Shown here: positions 1 through 5,324 of the stretch, piece after piece | Layout: every line of letters begins with the position of its first letter | Position numbering within the stretch: the first letter of the stretch is position 1 | NCBI GenBank assembly: GCA_003219925.1 | Contig: QHQU01000159.1 | Span: 1-6,630, forward strand | Direction of reading: 5' to 3' | Source of the DNA: Verrucomicrobiota bacterium | Lineage (GTDB): Bacteria; Verrucomicrobiota; Verrucomicrobiia; Chthoniobacterales; UBA10450 | Length of the DNA stretch: 6,630 nucleotides | The notes under the pieces: model-generated | Databases searched by the model: none | Told to the model about the DNA's origin: nothing | Seen by the model: only the letters and a program-made list of their open reading frames with translations | Program-made: the position numbers and the translations under genes

Positions 1-3
1 CAA

Positions 4-85
4 TGCTCACGAGAGGACTCGAACCTCCACGGGTTGCCCCATACGGTCCTGAGCCGTACGCGTCTGCCAGTTCCGCCACGTGAGC
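4..85 (-). tRNA. tRNA-Leu (anticodon CAG)
   Basis: On the minus strand this reads as a complete class II tRNA. The acceptor arms GCTCACG (5') and CGTGAGC (3') pair over 7 bp and are followed by discriminator A at position 4. The anticodon stem TACGG/CCGTA encloses the loop CTCAGGA, giving anticodon CAG (plus-strand positions 49-51), which decodes the leucine codon CUG. The extra arm TGGGGCAACCCGT is long and self-complementary, as expected for tRNA-Leu. The T arm has the usual TTCGAGT loop between GGAGG and CCTCT. No CCA is encoded: the bases after the discriminator are TTG, so CCA must be added by nucleotidyltransferase. It lies 54 bases downstream of the TPR gene on the same strand, but no clear link in transcription is visible. 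Confidence 0.96.
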
Positions 86-118
86 TCGAAAAATTGGCGG
101 AGGGAAGCTGACTTATCC

Positions 119-131
119 GCGCAGCCTGCGC
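119..131 (-). other. small GC hairpin between the TPR gene and tRNA-Leu
   Basis: GCGCA and TGCGC form a perfect 5-bp stem around a 3-base loop, 8 bases past the stop codon of the TPR gene. It could end the bamD operon transcript, but no T-run follows in the minus direction (the next bases are GGATAAGT), so it is not a standard intrinsic terminator. It may be incidental. Confidence 0.25.
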
Positions 132-139
132 AACCGCAA

Positions 140-1018
140 TCAACCGCGTCGTTTCTTGCGGGCCCGGTTTTCGAGCGCGTGCGCTTTACGGGCCTTACCG
201 AGTGAACGGAGAAGATCGGCGTAGTTCGCCGCCACGACTTCGTATTCCTCTGGCGGCTTGGCCGTCGCTTCCTCCCAAGCCTGGAGTGAAGCGCGATAAA
301 GTTCTGAAGCCCGCTCGTAATCGCCCCGCGAATGATAAACGACCGCGAGATTGCATTTCGATTGGGCGATGTCGGGGTGGCTGGGAGGAAATACTTTCTC
401 GCGGATGGCGAGCGCGCGGAGATGAACCTGCTCCGCCTCCGTAAAACGCTTCTCGTTTGTATAAAAGACGCCGAGATTATTCAGTACGGAAGCGACATCG
501 GGATGTTCCGGCCCGAGTTGGCTTTCGTAAATTTGAAGAGCACGGAGGTAGTATGGTTCAGCGGCGGTGCCGCGGCCGGCTTTGCGGCACATAAGAGCAA
601 CATTGTTCAGCAGGGCGCCTAGATCAGAAAACGGTAGTCCGGGCACCTGCGGAGCCGCTGCGACCGCCTGCTCAAAAAAATCGATCGCTTCTTCAGTATG
701 GCCAAGCTCATTACAGAGTTGCCCCAGTCGCCGGGAAGAGCGGAAAACAGCTTCATCATCGGCGGGTCGCATCCTGGCCAGCAGCCGGTGAGCGTTGACC
801 AGATAAGCCTTCGCTCCCGAGCGATTCCCGTTCTGTTCATGCAATAAACCAAGTTTTTCGTAGCTGAAGGCCAGCCTGGCGTCACCGGCGCCGAAGCTCC
901 GTTTGGCGATTTCTAGCGCGCTTTCCCCTACCCGGATCGCTTCGGCCAGGTGATTGGTCGCGCTCAGAGTATCAAGCTTGTCATTGAGGACTCCCCAAAG
1001 GTGCTCCTCGCCTTTCAT
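140..1018 (-). CDS. tetratricopeptide repeat protein, kinesin-light-chain type
   Basis: This 292-residue protein is built almost wholly of TPR helical hairpins, a scaffold for protein-protein contacts. The clearest units are the roughly 42-residue kinesin-light-chain-type repeats at about residues 133-167, 174-209 and 216-251, marked by 'LGPEHPDVASVLNNLGVFY' and 'PPSHPDIAQSKCNLAVVYH' and by the A-x-x-x-Y/H-x-R-A-L pattern. Weaker repeats lie at about 15-45, 48-82 and 92-125, and a last partial one near 258-285. The C-terminus is basic (RARKKRRG). No signal peptide, membrane segment or catalytic domain is seen, so a cytoplasmic location is inferred. The ATG lies 6 bases after the lptE stop, with a weak AAGG 13 bases upstream, so it is probably translated as the third gene of the bamD-lptE operon. 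Its partner is unknown. A link to envelope assembly is suggested only by position. Confidence 0.88.
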   Translation of the reverse strand: MKGEEHLWGVLNDKLDTLSATNHLAEAIRVGESALEIAKRSFGAGDARLAFSYEKLGLLHEQNGNRSGAKAYLVNAHRLLARMRPADDEAVFRSSRRLGQLCNELGHTEEAIDFFEQAVAAAPQVPGLPFSDLGALLNNVALMCRKAGRGTAAEPYYLRALQIYESQLGPEHPDVASVLNNLGVFYTNEKRFTEAEQVHLRALAIREKVFPPSHPDIAQSKCNLAVVYHSRGDYERASELYRASLQAWEEATAKPPEEYEVVAANYADLLRSLGKARKAHALENRARKKRRG

Positions 1019-1024
1019 TGGGAA

Positions 1025-1525
1025 TTACCAGCCTTCGCTCAATTGGGTTACAAGATGGGTCGCGAGTTCTTCGGCTGCCAGGGGCAAAGCCTGTCGCTCG
1101 TCGGTCGTAACATCAGTCCCAACGAAAAAACTGGTGGTGCCCACGACGTCGGCATAGGGCATGAGCAAAGTACCGCCGTGCGCTTCAAGTTTATACCTTA
1201 CGTGCATGGTGAGGTTAAACTCCGTCGTGGCAAGGACGTTGCCGCGCACCGATCGCGCGGGAGTACGATTAATTTCGGTGATCTCAGCCTTTAAGACGGC
1301 ATCGGCATTACCCTGGTCGGCGATCTTGTAAGTACCGTCCTGTTGCAGTTGTTTGATAACACTGTCGGTAACGAGCACTTCGACGCGCGGCAGTAAGGTT
1401 TTGTTTTCAAACGTCGGCACCGCAACAAGGTGGACATCGCGCAGAACACCGGGTTTCACCGGCCCCACGTGGTAGCCAAGGCAACTGGTAAGAAGCAAAC
1501 AGACCGCGGTGAGGAGGTTTTTCAC
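1025..1525 (-). CDS. lptE: LPS-assembly lipoprotein LptE
   Basis: This 166-residue protein resembles the LptE family. LptE sits as a plug inside the LptD barrel at the outer membrane and helps place LPS in the outer leaflet. Residues 1-15 are a lipoprotein signal: K near the start, a hydrophobic run, then the lipobox L12-T13-S14-C15, with C15 the predicted lipidated residue. The mature start 'CLGYHVGP' and the following 'VHLVAVPTFENKT' strand are typical of LptE and related short lipoproteins. Later parts are the conserved 'ADAVLKAEITEI' strand and a C-terminal amphipathic helix (about 146-163). The start is GTG at 1525. GTGA is shared with the bamD stop, a 4-base overlap pointing to translational coupling, and no Shine-Dalgarno motif is visible. 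The family is diverse in sequence, so the call rests on architecture and the bamD neighbour as much as on residues. An LptE-like lipoprotein of another role is possible. Confidence 0.82.
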   Translation of the reverse strand: MKNLLTAVCLLLTSCLGYHVGPVKPGVLRDVHLVAVPTFENKTLLPRVEVLVTDSVIKQLQQDGTYKIADQGNADAVLKAEITEINRTPARSVRGNVLATTEFNLTMHVRYKLEAHGGTLLMPYADVVGTTSFFVGTDVTTDERQALPLAAEELATHLVTQLSEGW

Positions 1526-2793
1526 GGCGCCGGCGAAGCGGCAGAATCAGGCGAGGCGGAGGGCTCGGGCGTGGCAGCGGCTTCCGGAGCAGGCGATGAC
1601 TCCGGGCTTGGGGACGGCTCAGGCGCCGTCGTTGTCGGTGGCAAAAGCGAGGCCGGCGGCGGCAAGTTCGAATCTGGTTCCGGTGGTGGGAGCGGAGCAA
1701 CTTCGGCGTCGCCATTGCGGAAGGAGGGTCTGGGATTGCCGGCGGGAGCTCGTGAAGCCACTTGCTTTTTCTTCGGTTCGTTCACCGCAACGGCCGGCGT
1801 CAAAGCCGTTGGACCCACCTTCGCGCGAATTTGATCGATCCGTTTTTGGGCTTCAGCGCTCGCCGTCGTTCCCGGGTGCTCCCGAATTACTTGCCCATAG
1901 TAAATGACGGCCGCGCGATAAGCTTTCTCCTTGTCGTAAAATTTGGCAATCTTCATGGCATCGCCGGTCGATTTCTGCTGCAGACGCTCAAGATTTTCGC
2001 GGGCTTGCTGTGCTTTCTCGCTCTTTGGATAACGAAAGAGGAAATCTTCGAATGCCGTCCTGGCGTTTTGGGTCGCGGCTTGATCATTAGTCCCGAGACG
2101 CGCCGCTTCGTACCAAATATATCCGATTTGATATTGCGCGTCCGCCGCAATCGGATCATTGGGGAATTTGTCGATCACGGCCTGGTAGGCCTGAATCGCA
2201 GCATCATTTGCAGACTGTTTCTGCCGGGCCAGACCGATATCGAACTGAGCCCGGGCGGTATATCTGCCGAAGGGCGCGGTCCGCACGATCGCAGCGAAGA
2301 TTTCAACCGCACGATCCAATGAGGTCGCAATTGGAATTCCGAGCATCTTTATTTTCTTTCCGGAAAGATACATTTCACCGACACGAAACTGCCCCTCGAT
2401 CGCTTCGTCGAAATTGGGGCTGCTGGGATATCTTTCCACCAACCAGCGATAGGTCATGGCTGCTTTCATATAGTCGCCCTCGAACTCGAGCAACTGTGCC
2501 GCTCTATAAGTGGCGCCTGGAGCCAGGGCGTCCTTGGGGTGCTTCTTCAAAAGTTGAGTATAGGCCTTGATCGCGCGGCCCATATTTCCCTGTTTCTCCG
2601 CCTCTTGCGCCTTGTCGTAAAGCTGCTGCGCGTTTCCGCTGATTTCTTCCTCCCCGGGACCGACATATTTCACTTTCTCTCCCGGTCGGAAAATGATCGA
2701 CGCCTGTCCGCCACCGGCGAGACAGAGCACTCCCATTATAGTAATAAACAATCGTAATCGCATGGAACGTGGCAGGGTATTTGCCTCCGGCAT
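1522..2793 (-). CDS. bamD: BamD-like outer-membrane assembly factor (TPR protein)
   Basis: BamD is the essential TPR subunit of the BAM complex, which folds beta-barrel proteins into the outer membrane. Residues 1-31 hold the signal region: a hydrophobic stretch 14-27 and a G-Q-A site after which signal peptidase I could cut. TPR units follow at about 52-86, 91-124, 131-175, 179-211, 215-255 and 284-310, with BamD/YbgF-like phrases such as 'AIKAYTQLLKKHPKDALAPGATY' (split here as 75-86 and 87-96) and 'FEDFLFRYPKSEKAQQA' at 248-264. Residues 340-423 are a disordered-looking Pro/Ala/Ser/Glu tail, which makes the protein longer than E. coli BamD (about 245 residues). The only cysteine, C24, is not in a lipobox (preceded by G-V-L), so lipidation is not expected, unlike E. 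coli BamD. The start is uncertain: M1 (2793), M11 (2763) or a CTG at codon 7. M11 gives the most normal signal peptide (MRLRLF...). It is the first gene of an operon with lptE. Confidence 0.8.
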   Translation of the reverse strand: MPEANTLPRSMRLRLFITIMGVLCLAGGGQASIIFRPGEKVKYVGPGEEEISGNAQQLYDKAQEAEKQGNMGRAIKAYTQLLKKHPKDALAPGATYRAAQLLEFEGDYMKAAMTYRWLVERYPSSPNFDEAIEGQFRVGEMYLSGKKIKMLGIPIATSLDRAVEIFAAIVRTAPFGRYTARAQFDIGLARQKQSANDAAIQAYQAVIDKFPNDPIAADAQYQIGYIWYEAARLGTNDQAATQNARTAFEDFLFRYPKSEKAQQARENLERLQQKSTGDAMKIAKFYDKEKAYRAAVIYYGQVIREHPGTTASAEAQKRIDQIRAKVGPTALTPAVAVNEPKKKQVASRAPAGNPRPSFRNGDAEVAPLPPPEPDSNLPPPASLLPPTTTAPEPSPSPESSPAPEAAATPEPSASPDSAASPAP

Positions 2794-2801
2794 CCAGTCA
2801 A
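2774..2801 (-). promoter_or_regulatory. weak candidate promoter for the bamD operon
   Basis: On the minus strand TTGACT (plus positions 2796-2801) and TACCCT (2774-2779) are separated by 16 bases. The -35 box matches 5 of 6 consensus bases and the -10 box only 3, though it keeps T1, A2 and T6. Transcription would begin a few bases before the ATG at 2763, which would exclude the upstream ATG at 2793. A stronger promoter further up the spacer was not found by eye. Confidence 0.22.
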
Positions 2802-2813
2802 GCTAGCCGGCAC

Positions 2814-2842
2814 AAAAATGAGCCTCCGGAAGGCGGGTTTTT
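2814..2842. terminator. terminator-like hairpin in a divergent spacer
   Basis: The sequence has A5 (2814-2818), then a GCCT-CCGGA-AGGC hairpin (2822-2834), then GGG and T5 (2838-2842). It can be read as a Rho-independent terminator on either strand, and the A5 and T5 runs can extend the stem with a gap. The stem proper is short (4 bp, 5 with a wobble). Its place is odd: both flanking genes point away from it, so there is no obvious transcript to end unless one starts within a flanking gene, or unless it acts as an early stop in the bamD leader. Confidence 0.35.
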
Positions 2843-2885
2843 AGACAACGTTGGTGCTTTTTCGTTCGCTCAAGTCTGAAGTAAC

Positions 2886-3770
2886 TTGAAGGCAGTGAAC
2901 CTGAATGAGCAGCAAAAAATCCGGATTGGGGCTTGTGCCTGGAGCTTCGAGGATTGGCGCGAGATTTTTTATCCGCGCGACCTGCCCCAATCCCGGTGGC
3001 TGGAATTTTATGCGCGCTATTTTCCGACCGTTGAGATCGATTCGACCTTTTACGCGGCTCCGGGCGCGGATTCGGTACGGCGCTGGCTCGACCTCACTCC
3101 TTCGCATTTTCGTTTTTCTTGCAAACTGCCCCGCGAGATCACGCACCAATGCAAGCTGCGCGATTGCGCGGCAGAGTTGAGCGGGTTTCTGCGCGCGGTT
3201 GAACCGCTCGTCCCCAAGTTACACATTATCCTCATCCAATTGCCGCCGTCGTTTCTTCCAAAAGAAGGGAAAGTACCGCTTCGTTCATTCGTCGAACAAT
3301 TGCCGCGGGATTTTCGTTTTGCCATCGAATTTCGCCATCCCGGCTGGCATCGACCACAATTCATTCATCTTTTGGAAAAACATCGCATCTGCTGGGTTTG
3401 GGCGGACACTTCGCCGCTCAATGAGCGTAATTTGGCGCCTTTTGAATTTCAGCCGCGGACGACCGACTTTCTGTACGTCCGGCTGCTCGGAGATTACGCC
3501 ACTAAATATGACCGGGACGGCAAACACCGGCATCGCTACAGAAAACTGCTTTGGAAACGCGAAGCCGCGATGGAAAGCTGGGCCTTGAAGATCGACCGGC
3601 AACTTTCGGATGTTCGTGCCGTCTACGCTTACGTGAACAATCATTTCGAAGGGTTTGCTCTGGAGAGTGCACAACGGCTGGCCGAGCGTCTGGGGTACGA
3701 GCTCCCTTTGCCCTCCACCGAAGCGCAAACTTCGGCGGAAGATCGCAAGCAACTCGATCTTCAATTGTAG
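2886..3770 (+). CDS. DUF72 (YecE-like) family protein
   Basis: DUF72 proteins adopt a TIM-barrel-like fold, but no reaction is established for most of them. The family hallmarks occur in order: 'IGACAWSFEDWREIFYP' (14-30), 'YFPTVEIDSTFYA' (45-57), 'FRFSCKLPREITH' (75-87), 'IQLPPSF' (117-123), 'FAIEFRHPGW' (145-154), 'VWADTSP' (171-177), 'YVRLLG' (197-202) and 'YAYVNNHFEGFA' (248-259). The length (up to 294 residues) is normal. The coordinates use the TTG at 2886. GTG at 2895 or CTG at 2901 (8 bases after GAAGG) are other in-frame choices. The family core begins near residue 11, so all of these leave the domain whole. The ATG at 2905 is one base out of frame and would give the usual short N-terminus only if the A6 run at 2914-2919 were A7. 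It stands alone between a divergent operon and the convergent serS. Confidence 0.9.
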   Translation: MKAVNLNEQQKIRIGACAWSFEDWREIFYPRDLPQSRWLEFYARYFPTVEIDSTFYAAPGADSVRRWLDLTPSHFRFSCKLPREITHQCKLRDCAAELSGFLRAVEPLVPKLHIILIQLPPSFLPKEGKVPLRSFVEQLPRDFRFAIEFRHPGWHRPQFIHLLEKHRICWVWADTSPLNERNLAPFEFQPRTTDFLYVRLLGDYATKYDRDGKHRHRYRKLLWKREAAMESWALKIDRQLSDVRAVYAYVNNHFEGFALESAQRLAERLGYELPLPSTEAQTSAEDRKQLDLQL

Positions 3771-3821
3771 GGCAACCGCGCCGGTTGCCGGTCTATTAGT
3801 CGGCAGGCGGGAACGCCTGCC
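3771..3821. repeat. pair of perfect GC-rich palindromes (REP-like), possible bidirectional terminator
   Basis: Two hairpins start directly after the stop codon of the DUF72 gene. The first is GGCAACCG (3771-3778), loop CGC, CGGTTGCC (3782-3789). The second is GGCAGGCG (3802-3809), loop GGAA, CGCCTGCC (3814-3821). Both have perfect 8-bp stems, both open with GGCA and close with TGCC, and 12 bases separate them. The GGAA loop fits the stable GNRA type. Neither is followed by a T-run. Their place between two convergent genes suggests they protect or end both mRNAs. Short palindromic units like these are often dispersed in bacterial genomes, which cannot be tested from one window. Confidence 0.6.
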
Positions 3822-3860
3822 CAACTTATTCCAAGGAGCGGCGGTGGCGCACCTGTATCC

Positions 3861-5129
3861 TTACCGAATCTGCTCCGCGCCAAAATAAGGCAGCAATTCT
3901 TCCGGCAGCCGCACCGAACCGTCTTTCTGCTGACCCGTTTCGATCAGCGCGGCAAACAATCGCGGTAAGGCCAGGCCTGAACCATTAAGAGTATGGCAAA
4001 AATGGTTTTTGCCTTCCGCATCCTTGAACCGGAGATTCATCCGCCGCGCCTGAAAATCGGCGAAGTTCGAGCAACTCGAAACTTCTAGATAGGCATTTTG
4101 TCCCGGCGACCAAACCTCGATGTCGTAGGTTTTGGTGGCACCAAAGCCGAGATCGGCGGCGCAAAGTTCAATCACGCGATAATGCAACCCAAACAATTGC
4201 AAAATTTTCTCGGCATCGGCGGTCAGACTCTCGTGTTCCTCGCCGGAACTTTCCGGGGTAGTGATTTTGACCAATTCCACTTTATCGAATTGATGGACGC
4301 GAATGATGCCCCGCGTTTCACGACCTGCCGAACCCGCTTCCCGGCGAAAACAAGGTGTGTAGGCAACGTATTTCTTTGGCAGTTCATCCGCGCTCAAGAT
4401 TTCTTCGCGGTGAAAATTTGTTACCGGCACTTCCGCAGTCGGGGCGAGAAAGAGTTGATTATTTTGCAGTCCGTACATATCGGCTTCGAATTTTGGGAGC
4501 TGTGATGTTCCGATCATGCATTCGCGCCGCACCAAAAAAGGCGGGCTCATTTCTTCGTAACCATGCTCGCGCGTGTGCAAATCGAGCATGAACTGGATCA
4601 AAGCTCGCTCCAATCGCGCGCCGGCGCCGGTAAAACAGATGAAACCGCTCCCACTCAGCTTTGAAGCGCGTTCGAGATCAAACAACTTGAGGTTCGTTCC
4701 AATGGTGACGTGATCCAACGGAGAGTCGAGGTTCGGTTTCGCTCCCCACGAACGCACCACTGGATTGGCGCTGGCGTCTTTCCCGATCGGCACTTTCAAA
4801 TGCGGCAGATTGGGAATCTCCAACAGCATTTCCTTTTGTTGCCCGTCTACCAGGTTAACGTCTTCGTTTAAGCGCGCGATCTCTTCCCCGATTTTGCGAA
4901 CACGATTCTCCAACTGGAGGGAATCCTGCCCGCGGCTCCGCATTCCGCCGATCGCCTTGCTCAGTTTCTTGCGTTCGGCGTTGAGCGCCTGCAACGCCGT
5001 CTCCGCTTTGCGTCGTTCCGCATCGACGCGGAGCAATTCGTCGATCTTCTCTTCGTCACCACTGCAGCGAAGCGCCAGTCGGCTCTTAACAAAATCTGGT
5101 TGTTCGCGAACGATTCGAATATCGAGCAC
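3861..5129 (-). CDS. serS: serine--tRNA ligase (SerRS)
   Basis: SerRS charges tRNA-Ser (and tRNA-Sec where present) with serine using ATP, in the cytoplasm. The 422-residue length is standard. Residues 1-110 form the tRNA-binding N-terminal domain with its long antiparallel coiled coil (about 28-100), starting with the typical 'MLDIRIVREQPDFVKSRL'. The class II catalytic core follows. It has the motif 1 region ending near 'MSPPFLV' (194-200), the serine-site 'TAEVP' (231-235), motif 2 from 'CFRREAGSAGRETRG' (260-274) to 'HQFDKVEL' (279-286), 'LEVSSCSNFADFQARR' (348-363), and motif 3 'NGSGLALPRLFAALIE' (382-397). All key residues seen look intact. The start is GTG at 5129, fixed by the conserved N-terminus. 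No Shine-Dalgarno motif precedes it, and a candidate -10 box lies 5 bases upstream, so the mRNA may be leaderless. Confidence 0.98.
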   Translation of the reverse strand: MLDIRIVREQPDFVKSRLALRCSGDEEKIDELLRVDAERRKAETALQALNAERKKLSKAIGGMRSRGQDSLQLENRVRKIGEEIARLNEDVNLVDGQQKEMLLEIPNLPHLKVPIGKDASANPVVRSWGAKPNLDSPLDHVTIGTNLKLFDLERASKLSGSGFICFTGAGARLERALIQFMLDLHTREHGYEEMSPPFLVRRECMIGTSQLPKFEADMYGLQNNQLFLAPTAEVPVTNFHREEILSADELPKKYVAYTPCFRREAGSAGRETRGIIRVHQFDKVELVKITTPESSGEEHESLTADAEKILQLFGLHYRVIELCAADLGFGATKTYDIEVWSPGQNAYLEVSSCSNFADFQARRMNLRFKDAEGKNHFCHTLNGSGLALPRLFAALIETGQQKDGSVRLPEELLPYFGAEQIR

Positions 5130-5134
5130 GGCGC

Positions 5135-5163
5135 AGTATGAAATGACGACTGACGAATGTCGA
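5135..5163 (-). promoter_or_regulatory. candidate serS promoter inside the repeat array
   Basis: On the minus strand TCGACA (plus positions 5158-5163) and CATACT (5135-5140) are 17 bases apart. The -35 box matches TTGACA at 5 of 6 bases. The -10 box matches TATAAT at 4 of 6, including the key A2 and T6. Only 5 bases separate the -10 box from the serS GTG, so transcription would start at or beside the start codon. The whole promoter lies in the left arm of the TGACGA-type repeat cluster. Confidence 0.42.
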
Positions 5164-5270
5164 ATGACGAAGGAATGACAAGTCCGAATGGCAAAATGCG
5201 ATTCGCCGACTCACTCGGGCTTCGCCATTTCGTCATTATTTCGTCATTCGTCATTCGGGGTTCGTCATTT
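5141..5270. repeat. inverted array of TGACGAA / TTCGTCA short repeats
   Basis: The left arm carries TGACGAC (5144-5150) and TGACGAA (5151-5157, 5165-5171), then a degenerate copy, AATGACA (5174-5180). The right arm carries the complement TTCGTCA four times (about 5229-5235, 5240-5246, 5247-5253, 5261-5267). The outer ends AAATGACGA (5141-5149) and its complement TCGTCATTT (5262-5270) pair exactly, so the region is one large imperfect inverted repeat around a centre near 5205. Spurious translation gives 'MTTDECRMTKE' on the plus strand and 'SSFDIRQSSFHT' on the minus strand. From memory, such peptides turn up often in misannotated ORFs of Verrucomicrobia and Planctomycetes, which suggests a dispersed intergenic family. 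It fills most of the serS/DUF4126 spacer. Confidence 0.75.
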
Positions 5271-5275
5271 GATCT

Positions 5276-5301
5276 CGATTGTAACTCGCATGTGACAATC
5301 G
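5276..5301. promoter_or_regulatory. 7-bp dyad, possible operator
   Basis: CGATTGT (5276-5282) and ACAATCG (5295-5301) are perfect inverted copies with 12 bases between them. The right arm overlaps the candidate -35 box of the DUF4126 promoter, a position where a bound dimeric regulator would block RNA polymerase. No regulator is encoded in the window. A chance dyad cannot be excluded. Confidence 0.3.
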
Positions 5302-5319
5302 TTTCCGCGCACCGATAAT
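5292..5319 (+). promoter_or_regulatory. candidate promoter of the DUF4126 gene
   Basis: GTGACA (5292-5297) and GATAAT (5314-5319) are separated by 16 bases. Each matches the sigma-70-type consensus at 5 of 6 positions, making this the best promoter seen by eye in the window. The -10 box ends 5 bases before the GTG at 5325. Transcription is therefore expected to start on or next to that codon, with no room for a ribosome binding site. Confidence 0.5.
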
Positions 5320-5324
5320 TTCGC

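Noticed and set aside
1..139. Integration site or mobile element next to the tRNA-Leu gene
   Set aside because: tRNA genes are common integration targets, but no integrase, no repeat of the tRNA 3' end and no shift in composition is visible. The tRNA 3' end is at the window edge, so the downstream side cannot be judged.
619..885. Minus-strand open frame of 88 codons inside the TPR gene
   Set aside because: It overlaps the TPR coding frame entirely and shows no TPR or other motif.
1430..1907. Long plus-strand open frames rich in Gly/Ala/Ser and Arg opposite the bamD 3' end and the lptE 5' end
   Set aside because: They are shadows of the Pro/Ala/Ser-coding GC-rich tail of bamD. Their composition is low-complexity and no start signal or family motif is present.
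3285..3824. 179-codon minus-strand open frame opposite the DUF72 gene
   Set aside because: The plus-strand frame carries every DUF72 motif. The antisense frame has no recognisable domain and runs through the palindromic repeats.
4961..5254. Minus-strand frame starting MTNDEIMTK and similar plus-strand frames over 4765-5178
   Set aside because: They translate the TGACGA repeat array and then the wrong frame of serS. The peptide is of the kind produced by these intergenic repeats.
5141..5270. CRISPR array
   Set aside because: Units are 7 bases, unevenly spaced, and reverse orientation at the centre. There are no constant repeats of 24 bases or more with unique spacers, and no cas genes.
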